DNA of 64,000 nucleotides, taken from assembly GCA_030789695.1 (NCBI GenBank), contig CM061136.1:130362648-130426647 (forward strand), read 5' to 3'. The notes under the pieces were generated by a model. The model was not told the origin of the DNA and did no database searches. It saw only the letters and a program-made list of their open reading frames with translations. A program made the position numbers and the translations under genes. Within the stretch, counting starts at the first letter, position 1, and every line of letters starts with the position of its first letter. This document shows positions 45,973 to 58,800 of the stretch, piece by piece. This DNA is from Scilla litardierei (Eukaryota; Streptophyta; Magnoliopsida; Asparagales; Asparagaceae).

Positions 45973-47690
45973 TGATGTGTCCATATTTTCCATATTTTCA
46001 TAGCATCATTTCATTGCATTTCATATCATATTCATATCCAAATCCCATATTTTCCTATGATATTGCAATTCTAACACCATATTCGAGTTTCGTAGGGTTT
46101 TATGGATTTTCAGTGATTTTGGAGCGATTCGGGACCCATTTTGGATATGGACACATCCGGCATACCCTGGAGCCCGTTGGCATAGCTCTACAGGAGTTCG
46201 CCAAGTTTTGGAGGCCTATGGGAGGAGCAGAGGAGATTTCCAGGAGTAGAGGAGAAGCTGCAAAGAAGCAGCTCAGGATTTCCCAGGCGACTCGACCGAG
46301 CAGAGCACTTGCTCGGTCGAGCAGAGGCAAGATGAGAATGGGAGCTAATAAGCAAGCTGCTCGGACCGAGCAGTATGGTGCTCGGTCGAGCAGCTCCTGT
46401 TTTCGAAGCCCAGCTAACCTCCTACTCGAGCCGAGCAGATCTAATGGCCACCGAGTCAGTTGGCTGCTCGACCGAGCACTGCTGACTCGGGCCGAGCAGA
46501 CAGAGTGGCATTTTTGGAGAAGCCCGACTCACTGACCTACTCGACCGAGCAGGAGGGCTGCTCGACCGAGCAGCCCGACCGAGCAAGGCTATGCTCGACC
46601 GAGTCACTGACTCAGTCAGCGATAATGAAGGCTATTTTTGGAAATTCGTGTGGCCGTCTGATGCGCGGAAGAGAGTGAAGTGTGGATTTGGGAATGACGT
46701 TTAGGAGAGTTCATTTTCTTTGGTAATTTTGAATTACTTTTGGAGAGAAAAAAGAGAATAGAAACAATAGTTGTTAGATCTAAACATAATTTTGGGAGAT
46801 TATTGAATTATTTTTGGAGCTCTATTGTTCTTTGCATTCTGGAATCTTTGGGATTTCTTCGTATTATTATTTGCTGCTATTCTTCTTTGTCTTCGGTACG
46901 TAAGCTATTCAATCCGTATTCGATTAATTTGCTATGATGTTTTCTCCTATAAAAATCGCATTTTTATTCGTCAAAATCGCCATGAGTGAGTAGTTTCCTC
47001 TAGGGTTGATAGGTTAGCCCTAAGACCTTGGGGGAGATGTAGATCTGGATCTCTAGGTTGAATTGGGAATAAAGGGGAGTATTTCGGTCGATCCTTCCGA
47101 ATCCCTAGGATAGCTCGCACTGAGATCATGCCTACGGTCTGTGGAATTGATGAGCTTAAGGAGTATCCTTAGGATTTGAATAGGGAAATCGATTGATCCT
47201 ATCAAGGCTTGTGACCATGCCCGGCTTGTGCCTTGAGGGGAGCCACCGACGAACTATATCTCTACATTGACGGCTACCGACATTGCGTCAATTAGAGCCA
47301 CCGGAATACCTCGAAATTCTAACCCACGAGAGTAGTATGAATTGAGAGATTGATCCCCTAAACCTAATGCAACGTAAAGATCACATTCCAATATCGATCT
47401 CCGACAGTCTTAGCGGTGATACCTAAAACCCTAGCTCTCTTTATTATCAAATCGACGACAAAATTAAAACCAAACTTTCTCAACCGACAGCTATCTTACT
47501 TCGAGATATAAAAATAATCTGAGACCGCAAATACACTGTCACCGTCCATGTGGGATCAGACATCTTTTATACTATAATTTGACGCCGTCCGCTTGCAGAT
47601 AGAGCCCAGAATTGACACCTAGGGGCCATACTACGCCTAGCGACCGTGACACCGCCAGGTGGAATTTAGGTGTAGATTCCGGGTGGGTCA
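45973..47690 (+). repeat. 3' LTR of the Athila element
   Basis: 1718 bp; palindrome cluster at 46290-46620. Followed by ACCAT (47691-47695) and the continuation of copia A gag. Confidence 0.93.
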
Positions 47691-47780
47691 ACCATCACGA
47701 TCATGATTGTTGTAGAAAGTAGGTGGAGGGACATTGTTATTGTTGGATGCCATAGCTATAACCTTGCACTTTCATATCTA
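47691..47780 (-). pseudogene. Copia A gag start, part 2, and degraded primer site
   Basis: Continues 36649-37045 across the Athila insertion. Minus strand ATGGCATCCAACAATAAC (start near 47752) matches copia B ATGTCATCCAACAACAAC. TAGATATGAAAG (47780-47769) stands where copia B has the primer site TTGGTATCAAAG. Confidence 0.7.
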
Positions 47781-48165
47781 TTGTAAGGACCATGTGCTAT
47801 GAAGAAAATACTAGAAGAGGGGTTGAATAGTGTTTATAAAATTAAAAATACAATTACGCCTAATTAAAATCCTAACCAACAAAGATGCGAAATTATAATG
47901 AATCAACAATGAACAAGCTAACACAATATGTTCAAGTGTTCGGATTACCCAAGTCAAACCCGACTTGTTCCCGGTAATCCTACGTCTATACCACCTAGGA
48001 TATCACCCAGATACTCAAGCTAAAACCCTAGCTTGAGTTTTCCTTTCAACCCAGTTGTAGCAACCCTACAAGTGTAATCACTACAAGATTGTTATCCTTG
48101 AATCCCACAACTTGGGATCAAGCAAACCACTCTCACAAACCAAGAGTAAAACCAATTTACACACC
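47781..48165 (-). repeat. Copia A LTR, truncated
   Basis: Matches 49865-50240 of the copia B LTR: GTAAGGACC, CGGATTACCCAAGTCAA, CCCGACTTGTTCCCGGTAATCC and CCACAACTTGGGA. It breaks off at about 48165, where copia B gag sequence begins directly, so the rest of this LTR was lost. Confidence 0.75.
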
Positions 48166-49837
48166 ACTATAGGAGGTGCGCGATTGGATGCATTTGCTTC
48201 CACATAACCAAGTCTAACACGATGTGTGACCGAAAATTGGTTTGCAAGCAATTCATCCAATTGCCCTTTCCCTTTGTAAAATCTCTTAACTTGGGAGGAC
48301 ATGAGCTCATATTTCTCCTTAAGAGAAGAAATATTGGTATCCAAAGTGGACACACGTGTTTTGAGCTCGTGCAATTGGGTTTTAAGAGAATCATTCTCAA
48401 TACCCAATTGTGTGTTATATGAAGCTAGATCAATACTATCTTTAGGATAAGTTTGATCTAGTTGAGATTTGAGGGAATTCACCTCACTTCTCAATGTGTC
48501 ATTTTGAGGAACCAAAGTGGATTTCTCAAGTGTAAGTGTATCAACAATGGTGTCATTGTTGATAATGCATGGCATAGATGATTTGCTAATATTAGATTTC
48601 TTTAAAAAAGTATATCTAAGCATAAGAGATTGATATTTAGAAAATAATTCTTCGTTAGCAATACGAAGTTCATCCATGGTTACCTCGGGTTCATCGATGT
48701 CACTATCACTCTCATCGGAGAGTGGATCTTTTCGGGCCATGAAACACATATGGGCGCTCTCACCCTTTTCATCCTCGGATTCACTTGAGAAATCTCCGCT
48801 TGAATCATTGAACGTCCCAACAAGTCCTTTCTTCTTATCCTTCTTGTATTTGTCGGACTTGTGGTATTTTGGAGCTTTCCACTTTTCTTTGTTCCTAAGC
48901 ATTGTGCAATCCTTCTTGATGTGCACCGGCTTGTTACACTTAAAACAAAGAGATGAAGTATTGTTAGTGGAATCAAATTTATTTTTGGAAGGAAATTTAC
49001 CTTTGCGAAAGAAGCATTGGAACTTCTTCGCCATTTGTGCCATTTCTTCCAAGTCCATTTCGTTCTCTAATTCTTCACTATCGGAGGATGAAGAAGTAGC
49101 CTTGAATGCTAACGCTTTCTTCTTGGCCTCCGTTGAGTTCATCATTGCTCTAATCTTCAGTCGGTTCTCCCTTCTTACTTGTAAGACATGAGAGTACCGA
49201 TGAGATTCATCACGGTGTAGTTCTTCATGTCATTGACATCCTTAATGGCGATTGCTCTTCTTTCCCATTTTGAGGCCATTCCCATGATTATCTTTCTCCC
49301 CTTTTCTTCTTGGGTGTAGACTTGTCCAAGAGCTTCAAGCTCATTGGTGATGTCGGAGAAACGTCCGTACATCGTTGCAATGCTCTCATTATCCTGCATA
49401 TGAAACATATCAAAGTTTTGTATTGTAACATATAATTTAGACAACTTTACATTGTTCATGTCCTCGTGGGTAACGACTAGATGGTTCCATATTTGATATG
49501 GACTCTCACATGTGCATATCTTATTGAACTCATGCGGATCCAATGCACACTGAAGAGCATTCATTGTCTTGGCGTTGTTCACTTCGGCAGACTTCTCGGA
49601 GGGAGTCCATTTGCCAAAATCCTCTTGGGAGAGGGTTCAACGTATTCCTTGTGGAGGATTCTCCAAAGAGAAGCACTCCTAAGAAATATCTCCATCCGGA
49701 ATTTCCAATAGCCGAAATTCGTGCCATTGAAACGCAGAGGACGAACCGTTGATTGTCCTTCGAAGGTGGTAGACGCACCATCATGGTCGTGATTGTTGTA
49801 CGAAATCGGTGGAAACGTCGTTGTTGTTGGATGACAT
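48166..49837 (-). pseudogene. Copia B gag (UBN2 domain, zinc knuckle, coiled coil)
   Basis: From ATG 49837 (MSSNNNDVST) with an early frameshift; then PLRFNGTNFGYWKFRMEIFL (DUF4219/UBN2 start), ALDPHEFNKICTCESPYQIW, MYGRFSDITNELEALGQVYT and KGRKIIMGMASKWERRAIAI. A stop and shift near 49175 lead to the second half: Ser/Glu-rich, then the CX2CX4HX4C knuckle CFKCNKPVHIKKDC (about 48940), a Lys-rich basic stretch, acidic SESEDEKGESAHMCFMARKD, and a leucine/heptad tail. The C-terminal 30 residues of the 354-codon ORF come from the adjoining LTR and are not gag. Confidence 0.82.
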
Positions 49838-49864
49838 AGCTATAAACCATAACTTTGATACCAA

Positions 49865-51648
49865 TGGTAAGGACCCTGGCTACGAGGAAAATACTAAAAG
49901 GAGGGTTAAATACTATTTATAAAATTTAAACGATAGTTATACCAATTTAAATTCTTAACCAACAATTAATGCAGAATGTAAATAAACCCAAATTGAAACA
50001 ATGCTAACACAAAGATGTTTCAATGGTTCGGATTACCCAAGTCAACTCCCGACTTGTTCCCGGTAATCCTATGTCCCTTCCACCCGGATACCACCGGATA
50101 CTCAAGTTAGAACCCTAACTTGAGGTTTTCTTTAAACCCATTTATATCAACCCTACAAGTGAAATCGAAACACAATCGATGTCATTAACTCCCACAACTT
50201 GGGAGCAAACTAACCACTCTCACAAACCGAGAGTTAAACTAATATCGAAAGATATGAAATAATGAAATAACAACACTTACAATCACCTATGCCTTAAAGT
50301 AGAACTTGAAGGAGCAAGTGTGTTGTGTGTTGAAGTCTCTTTTGAAAGAAAGAAAATCCCTTTCTCTTGTCACTACCAATTGCGTAGAGGATATCACTTT
50401 GATTCTAGGTTAAAGAGCAAGAGAGAATGAGATTGGAATTCTTGGGCTTTTGGATTTGAGAGCTTTGAAAAACTAGAAGTTGAAAGCTAGGGGGTTTCAA
50501 GAGTTGATCAAGAAGATGAGTAACCCCTCAATGGAACAGTAGAAGCTCTATTTATAGGTTTCCCAAAACCCTCAAATAGAATCCCCCAAATCCCCTTTGA
50601 AATTCATGGAGAAAAAGCCAACAGATAGAATTTACACAGTCGACAGTCGACTATTGAAGAAAACACAGTCGACTGTTGAAGAAAACACAGTCGACTGCTG
50701 CACTGTGTCAGAGGGTAGGTGAGAATTCAAAAGGTAATTACCACATAGGACAGTCGACTGAGAAGAGAAGAGAAGCGACTATAAATCCTTCTACAGGCAA
50801 CTGGACGCAAAATGGGTAAGCTGAGAAACCTCAGAAAGTTTTGGGAAGACACGACATGCGACTGATGTGGAACACACAGGCACATGTGCCATGGGAAGGC
50901 GACTGTGAAACCAACATCAGTCGACTGTCACTAAAACTTAAAACTTTCCAGAGAGCAGAGTCTGCAGAGGAATCATAGACAGACGACTGTTGAAGCTTAA
51001 CAGTCGACTGTGCCTTAGACATGCGATTGTCAATTCAACATCCGTCGACTGACCAAATGAAAAATAAAGTGACCTTTGGGCTGTAGAGAGACATGCGACT
51101 GACTAACAAATCACATGCGACTGTAGCTTGGACAGGCGCCTGTATTTTGTACAGCAGTCGCCTGATAGATGTTAAAGCTAAAAGGCCCAAAAATCAATTG
51201 ATAAAGTATGTGCGTAACAGGCGACTGTAGAACAAATCACAGTCGACTGTTTTGAGACAGGCGCCTGTAAATCGTTCAGTAGTCGCCTGTTGAAATCCCA
51301 AAATGCACATGCTTGAGAAATGTGAATTGGAGTCTAAGGAAATGTGATCTAATGATTTCATAGGACAGAAATGAAGATGTGTGTATGCTCCAACATAGCT
51401 CTACTTCTAAGCTACATACTAGAAGAGAATAAAAAGATTACATTTTGTAGAAGTCTCTCTTATATCCAAAGTATGAGCTTGAAGTCTTTTAGGAGCTTCA
51501 ATCACCATCTTTAATCATCCAATCCACTTTTCATTCTTTCATTGATATTTGAGTGACATCCATTGCTAATTGATCTTCATGACATGCTTAGGCAATGGAT
51601 TAACTACAAATAGGGGATTAGTCACAAGTATTTATGTACTCATCACAG
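49865..51648 (-). repeat. 5' LTR of copia B
   Basis: 1784 bp. On the minus strand it starts TGTGATGAGTACATAAATAC (51648) and ends GGGTCCTTACCA (49865), directly followed by the primer site. 50630-51300 contains about twenty GTCGACTG/GCGACTG/GCGCCTG variants. The left end is firm, the right end less so. Confidence 0.65.
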
Positions 51649-52635
51649 TCTACCAGGTGGTGGAAAGCAGACCGGTTGCCAAAGCCGATCCACTAGGTAA
51701 AGTCCAGTTCAAAATCAAAAATCAATCGCTCTTAACAGTGGAAGGAGTACGTGCCACATGCGATCTTCATCCGTCATGGACTGATGTTGCAGTGTACCAT
51801 ACAAAATTCCACCTCTTCTTTGATATTTTAATTAACATTATCACTTCTATTTACACTTCAAGTTTGATTACATTAATATTCTTTCTAATTGGGTGTTTAA
51901 CTTTCCAGCTGCCCATCACTTTTTTGGTTTGTTCAGTTTTTAAATTGATATTGTTGTTTTCTCTTTACATTGATGTTGTATCTGTCTGGTTTCAACTCAA
52001 GTTTGATTACATTGTTGCTCTTTCTAGGTGTTTATATCTCACCATGTTTCACGGTGTTTTCTCACCACAGATGTTGATGGAGGGAAGTCCGAAGGCCGTA
52101 GCCGACGTGGTAAATGAGGCCGACCTTCGGGTTGTCAACCGAGCTGACTCTGGGATGAGCGGGCTCTGGGCCGAACAGTGGATGCCGAACAAATCTTCGG
52201 TTGGACGATCTCTTCAGTGGTCTGCAAGGAAGAAAGCTCGTCAGGATTCCGTAAAACCCATTGAAAACTGCAGACTAAAATGCCCTTCCAACCGAAAAAT
52301 CGACAGCTTTCAGTAAAAAATGGAGCTGTGTTTTTCCCAGAAGTAGTCAATTACAATACTATTGGCAGTCAGCTACTCGTAAAGTTACAGTTGACTATTT
52401 CGACTACTACAACCGGTTATTTTGAGCAACATGTAAATCACTTAATTTCCTCATCAAAGTAGTCGACTACTATATAAAAAGTATTATGCTATTTTGATGA
52501 TACATGGAAAAATTGCTCAAATGCCTTAGAAAAATATTTCAAACTTTTTCAAATAAATTTCAAATCATTTCAAAATAAAATTTGAAGTTCGAAAACATCA
52601 TTTGTGTGTGTGTGCAAGCTTCAATAAATAGCTTT
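51649..52635. other. Unassigned region, possible retroelement remnant
   Basis: The 248-codon ORF at 51570-52316 starts inside the copia B LTR and has no family resemblance. AAGTAGTCGACTACTATAT (52456) and nearby TTGACTATTTCGACTAC resemble the GTCGAC motifs of the copia B LTR, so part of this may be another decayed LTR. Confidence 0.35.
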
Positions 52636-54600
52636 TGTTGAGAGGTGTGTGCCCTTGAGGCAATTTATCTCTATGTATATGTACAAACATCTTATTTGAA
52701 ATAACAGTATGTTGTTTGGTAAAAATTCACCTAAGTAAATAATAATGTAGTCTACATTAGAACTTAGGTAAAGTCCTGAGACATAATGCGAGGTCAAACA
52801 AGTATCGAAATAAAGATCTCGATCATAGAGAATTGCTTGATCGTTTGTAGCATATGTCTAAAATCGTTCGTGGTCGTAGATGTTACGAGAAAAGGATATC
52901 GAAATATTAGATAGACCATTGTGTCTTTGTCTTCACTATAGATTGGTGACGATGATCTCATGGTCGTTCGACTTGGCAAAATCAGAGACGAGACACATAT
53001 GCTCATTGGAGAATAAGTTCACTGAATGACCCAACTAGAGTTATCATATGGTTACTATAAACTACTCTGTCAATAATATCTCTCAGTGATGATAGGCAAG
53101 TTGGTCCTTAGACTTGAGGTCATTGTACAAACATGTTCATGAGTGGAGGCCTGTCGAAAGGGCTTTGGTTGGGTGACACTTGAAGCATGAGAGAAGAGCA
53201 ATGACCAAGATAGAATTCGTCTCTCTCATTTATGCGGAGTTAGTGTTGCATGAGTTAGTGCGGTTCTTAAAAAAACTTTGGCCAAAGTATGTTGGAAGAA
53301 GTCCAACATTATTAGACTAAAGACCGATGGAGACTAATCGGTTTCTAGCTATTAGGGTTGACAGTTGACAATATCCTGGCTTGACTAAGCGACATAGTTA
53401 TGACGAATGGACTAAAACTGCGGCATCCATTACGGACATAGTCAAGGTGATCCCATTAATACTCATGTCAATAGGCTAATAACATAATGATGATACCGAA
53501 ACAGGGACGACACATGCTGCTCGTGGTCACTGGCGTCTGGGATTTCGAGCCCCATCTGTAGTAGGGTCAGGCTGTAGGGTCTCACACAGAGTAGGACCTT
53601 CGTCTAGTAATAGGAAGTTTAAGGGAGATAATGCATATGATGTATGTGAATTTATTACGCAGTAAATAGTTTACGATATAGCCTAAAGGATATTAATGAT
53701 GTGGAATTATTGCATATGATGCAAACGAATTTAAAATATGTTGTAAAATGTTTGCGAGCATATTTTATAATAAAGGCATAGAACAAGCTCAATCCGAAGA
53801 CTGAAAAAGTCCCGGACCTATTCGATTTTGGTCCAAGCCCAATAGGATTGGAAAAGAACCAAAAGAGCAAAGGGGGGAGGCAAAATAAAATGTCAGTTGG
53901 GCTTGCCCAACTTTACATGCTGGGCTTGCCTAGTCCTACACACTGTGCTTGCCTAGCGCTGGGCAAGCCCAGTGTGGCTTGTGGCCCAGGCACTGGCCCG
54001 CCTAGGCCCAAGCGGGCCCCGGCCTATTTCGGGCGAGCGCGCCCTGCGGACAACGGCCCATTTCGGGCGGGCGCGCACAGTGGACGCGCCTAACCCGATA
54101 GGCACAGGGCGGGTGGGCCCCACTGGTGGGGCCCACCAAATGTTTTGCTACAGATTCCTTTTGCACAGTTTCGTGAATTTTATTGGCGACTTTTGAACGT
54201 TCGTTTGATAGGTCAAACGAATTCGGATTTGAGCACCGTTTGTTTCTATGCGTTCATCGTTCAATGCTCTTCGATTTGATATAAGATATCGCTTCTGGAG
54301 TTCAACGACGAGAGAAAAATAATTCGTTAAAGTTTGGCATTCATAGAGGGCAGACTTATAATCAATTTTTTCTCCTCAAATTGTTTAGTCTCAATTTTGA
54401 GAGTGGAAGGGGTCAGATCCCTATATAAATAGAGGCTTACTCACATCCTTGAAACTCGCATCAAGTCTTGGATCAAGGGATCTCTCAAAAGTTAAGAGCA
54501 CACCTAGATCGAATAGGCAAAATTCATAATCTTCCTCGCGTTCAACTTGAGGTTCTTCATCCGACTCAAAATCATCATCGTGAAGTTCTAAGGGCTTGTA
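52636..54600 (+). mobile_element. LTR-like remnant with TATA box (family unassigned)
   Basis: Begins TGTTGAGAGGTGTGTGCCC, a plausible LTR start. It runs through non-coding sequence, then a GC-rich stretch with CCCAGCGCTAGG/GGGCTTGCCTAG-type inverted repeats (53900-54130), to TATATAAATAG at 54422-54432. No end, primer site or partner was found. Layout (long U3, GC-rich part, TATA) suggests an LTR, but this is inference. Confidence 0.4.
54422..54432 (+). promoter_or_regulatory. TATA box in LTR-like remnant
   Basis: TATATAAATAG followed by AGGCTTACTCACATCC; a transcription start would fall near 54455. Confidence 0.45.
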
Positions 54601-55880
54601 GAGGACCCAAATCAAAATGGACGCAAAAATGCTTTAGCAGGACAACTGAATAAGAAGAACTGAAGACGAAGGCGCCGCGAAAAACCACCTTGCGAGCGAG
54701 ATGAAAAGCTCTAGGCCCCAAATCAAATGCGGGCGGCTACGAGATGAAAAGAAGCCTCAAATAATGAGAATGGGTTGGGTTCGGGTTCTCTTAGCCATAT
54801 AATGCGGACCCATGTGGTTTTTAAGGCACGCCTTATGTTTTGTGGCGCGCCTTGTGACGCCATGGCGACGTGCCGCCTCAAAAAGCCAACTTGGGCAGTA
54901 ACGGGGCGTGAGGGTGGAGCCTTGCCGCCATGGCGTGCCATGACATCACCGTGGCGAGTTTTTTAGAACCTTGGGCAAAAATAATTATTCCCTCTTTCTC
55001 CCTTTTTCTTTCTTGCTCCTGCGTGGGCTCTAGCAAAAGCTACGAAGGACTTTGGATTCGAATCCAAAGTCTTAACGGATGATCCACTCAATGTGAAACT
55101 TTCTGGAGCACGTGGTTGGCTCGGTGACAAAGGGATTGCTCGCCTCGAGACGCGGTGCAACTCAAGGGAATCATTCAGCCCCAACGTGGGGCATTGTTCG
55201 TTATGGTCGATGTTCTGTTAACGTGCGTGACAAAGGAATGTCCTTTATTTTTCATGCGTTTATAATTGCAGTAGTTTTATTAATCTATATTTAGGGGTTA
55301 GTTAGACCCACCCTGAGATAGTAGAGATTCTGGCTAGGATTAAATTTCTTTAGGGCTTTTCTTTAAATGGGGTTAAGAGTTTTTTCTGCTGCTTATTTCT
55401 TTTCGGTGTCTGCTCAACTTAGGCCAGACGTCGATTTTGAGCCCTAAGGACCCCACAAAACCCAACAACTTCAACATTCTAAGACAAGTACAAAAGGAAA
55501 TAAAATACATCACTCACACAATTAGGAGTCTTGATGCATTCCCTTTAAGCTTGATCACTAGTCTTAAAGTCTTGCACCTTCATGAGTATTTAACTTGAGC
55601 TTTTGATCTTCAATATTAGCTCCAAGTAGTTTGACTCTCCATATCAAGCTTCATTTCCATATCCTCATAATATTTAAGCTTGAGTTGACCATTGTTGACT
55701 TTAAAACTTAAACTCACAAACATCTCACAAAATATAATTAGTAACATTAATTGTTTACTTATCATCTAAACCAACTTAGGAGTGATGCAATAACCAGCAA
55801 AATTCTTACTTGAGTGTATCTTTATTTATAGGAGCAATTGAATGGCATTTTGATAACTTTACTTTTGGGTGTGCTTCTTC
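54601..55880. other. Unassigned region before the hAT element
   Basis: No supported gene. 54800-54960 repeats GGCGCGCC and GCCATGGCG motifs. 55440-55870 is AT-rich with a style similar to copia B LTR sequence (GAAGTCTT, AGCTTGA) but no clear ends. Confidence 0.35.
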
Positions 55881-58800
55881 CAGGGCCGGTTCTGACATTC
55901 TCGAGGCCCTTGGCAAAAATAAAAAATGGGGCCCTTAATACAAATGATAATTTTTCAAATTTGTAACAACTATATTTTATTAAAATGAAATATAAGATTA
56001 CATCATTACAATATTACAAAAAATAATTTCTTCGAGCATTGTGTGATGCAAAGTCGTTAATAATAGAATCAACATCTATGTTTTGTAACATCTCATTCTC
56101 GATGCATAGAATTGCCAAGTTGTTCAATCTTTCTTGTGCCATTGTTGAACGCAAGTAATTTTTGACTAACTTCAGTTTTGAAAAACTTCTCTCCGCTGAG
56201 GCTACAGACACATGCACATTTAACAAGATTCGATATGCAATTGAAACATTTGGATAACAATCAGCATGATTAATAAATTCCAAAATTTGGACCGCTGTCA
56301 TTGACACTTCTGGTAAAGTCCTTTGCGAGTCTCAATTCAGAAAACATATCATTAAGATCAACATCAAATGAATCATTATGAGAGAAAACATTTGCAAAGT
56401 GATTGCAACAATCTTTTAATTTACTGTCATCCAATGATTTCAAATTATCTGAATCCCATAAAAATCCAAAAATACTTTCAAATGTCTTTAGTTGTTCAAA
56501 CATCTCTTTCAATGAAGCAATTGTCATATACACAACAACTAAAAAATAATTAATTCTAAAAGACTCATCCGCAGATTGTATTTCTTCATTATGATCACTT
56601 TCATCATATTGTTTTTTCCTAATTATACGACGTTTGGTTGGAAATGTAGGATCCACATCCATATTAGATGCAATACTTCGAGCAATATCCAAACTCTTTT
56701 CAAACCCATCATCTCTAAATTTTTCAAAATATAACATCACATCTCTCACTTGATTCATAGTAGTGTTAATAATGTTCATACTTTTATTTTGTAATTTTTT
56801 GCTCACCATGTTAATTGCGAGTAAAATGTCATACCAAATAATCATACCAAGTAAAAATTCAAAGTTCTCAATTGCAATGACCAAACTTTCAGCCTCACTC
56901 TTCATTTTTGCATCTTCTGAAGAATTATATAACTCTAACAAAGCCAATCTTATTTGAGGAGCTTGAAATCTAATCGCTTTTACACTTTTAACTCTACTCT
57001 CCCAGCGAATATTACACAAAGATTTCACAGTAAGTGAAGAAACATTATCAATTAGGATCTTCCACCGCTTAGTAGAACTCGAAAATAATGAATATATACG
57101 TTGCACAACTCCAAAAAATGAAATAGCTTTAACACAAGAATGTGCCATATCACTAAGAGTAAGATTGAGACTACGACACACACATGGCATATATAATGCT
57201 CTCGGATTAGTTTCAAGTAATCTTTTTTGAACACCTTGGTGTTTACCTTTCATATTAGAATCATTATCATAACCTTGTTCTCTAATATCATCAACATTAA
57301 GATCAAGTAACTTTAATGTTAACAATTCATTAAAGAGCCCCAATCCAGATGTATCATCTACCTTCAAAAATTCTAAGAAGTACTCCTCTACTTTTATTTG
57401 ATTACTTGACATATTTACACATCTTACAACTAGGACCATTTGTTCTTGATGACTTATATCTAGAGTACAATCAAGAATTACTGAAAAATATTTTGCTTCT
57501 TTAATTGTCTTTATGATAGAACTTCTAACAGTGAGGCCCAAACGAGAAATTAACTCATTTTGTATTTTGTGGCTAAGATAATGATAATGAACTTCATGAT
57601 TTTGAATATGCCTAACATGATCTCGCATTATTGCATCACATTCAGCAATCATCTCAACAATTCCCAAAAAGTTACCATTATTATTTTGATAGAGTTTCTC
57701 ATTGGATCCTCGAAAAGCCAAATTATTTTTAGCAAGACATTTTATGACGGCTACTATTCTAATCAAAACTTGTCGCCATCGTTCTTTTTCCTTCATAATT
57801 TGTTTTTGCAAATTATTATCAATTGTTTGATTTTTTTTCAACCTTAATCTTAACTCATTCCAAGAGTTCATGTTAGTCATATGTTCAATACTATTTTCAT
57901 GCTCAGATAGTCTTGTGCTAATATGTCTCCAGTCTTTCAATCCTTCATTTGCTAACAACATTGTATTGCAATTAGATTTGAAAAATTTACAACACAAGCA
58001 AAATACTTTATCGACACGCTTAGAGTAAACTAACCATTTTCGATCACTAAATTCTCCATTATTCAATTTTCTTGAATAGTATGTATATGAAAAATGTCTA
58101 CGACTTCGTCTAAAGGAAATTTAAGTTCCAATTCTCTTTCAAATCCCTTCCCAACTAAAATGTCTCTTGCTTTGTTATCAAGATTTTCCCAAGTGCTAGG
58201 TTCATAAATATCAAAATGTGGTAAAGATTGACTATCATCCCCTAAATTTTCATTATTAAATTCACTAGGTTCACTAGGCTTACAATTTTCATTATTAAAT
58301 TCACTAGGTTCACTAGGCATATATTTTGATTATTGAGTTCACTAGGTTCACCAGACATACTATTTTCATTATTGAGTTCACTTGAAACAATAATTTCTTC
58401 ACATAATTCATTATTGTTTGAACGTGTTGAGAAAAATTTGTCAATAGCTCCTTTTTGTGATTCAACTAGTTCTTCTACTCGTTTTTTCTTTTTCCTTTTT
58501 TCATATCCGGATAAATATTTTCGAGGAGCCATTTTTAAAATAAATAAATTACTAAGCAAGTCTATAATTCTATGAAAGTTAAAACAAATAACACATGTAA
58601 TTCGCAAAAAAACAATTTAATAACTCAAGAATAGAAAAGAATAATAGCACATGATTTAGATGTATGACAGTTCTCAAATCGCCATTCGCCAATCAAATTG
58701 TTGCAATGTATCAAGCTTATTTGAGAAGGAATAGTGGATGACAAAATATAAGTTTGATAGGTAAAAACCTTTATTGATTCTTTGGAACATATTGTCCTTT

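Larger units (their letters stand above)
37046..47690 (+). mobile_element. Athila-type Ty3 retrotransposon, complete ends, gag deleted
   Basis: LTRs 37046-38767 and 45973-47690 (TGATGTGT...GGGTG(C/G)GTCA). Target duplication ACCAT at 37041-37045 and 47691-47695. The primer site TGGCGCCGTTGCTGGGGA (38774-38791) fits the tRNA-Asp-type site used by Athila. The purine tract AAGCTTGTGGGATTT precedes the 3' LTR. Reverse transcriptase, RNase H and integrase are of Athila type, with no chromodomain. The distance from primer site to RT is too short to hold gag and protease. An ORF in the env position remains at 43921-44343. Confidence 0.93.
48166..51648 (-). mobile_element. Copia B: SIRE-like copia, LTR plus gag, truncated
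   Basis: Minus orientation. LTR 49865-51648, primer site TTGGTATCAAAG (49864-49853), then gag to about 48166, where it is cut by the copia A LTR. Protease, integrase and RT are missing. The zinc-knuckle gag with a long coiled-coil tail resembles the UBN2-type gag of SIRE/Maximus elements. Confidence 0.8.

Noticed and set aside
48676..49191. 171-codon plus ORF
   Set aside because: Antisense shadow of copia B gag.
51570..52316. 248-codon plus ORF with hydrophobic middle
   Set aside because: Starts inside the copia B LTR and crosses unrelated sequence; the membrane-like part is T-rich DNA. No recognisable family.
55020..55090. tRNA-like sequence with GGATTCGAATCC
   Set aside because: The T-arm-like stem is present, but no acceptor stem, D-arm or anticodon arm can be folded around it.
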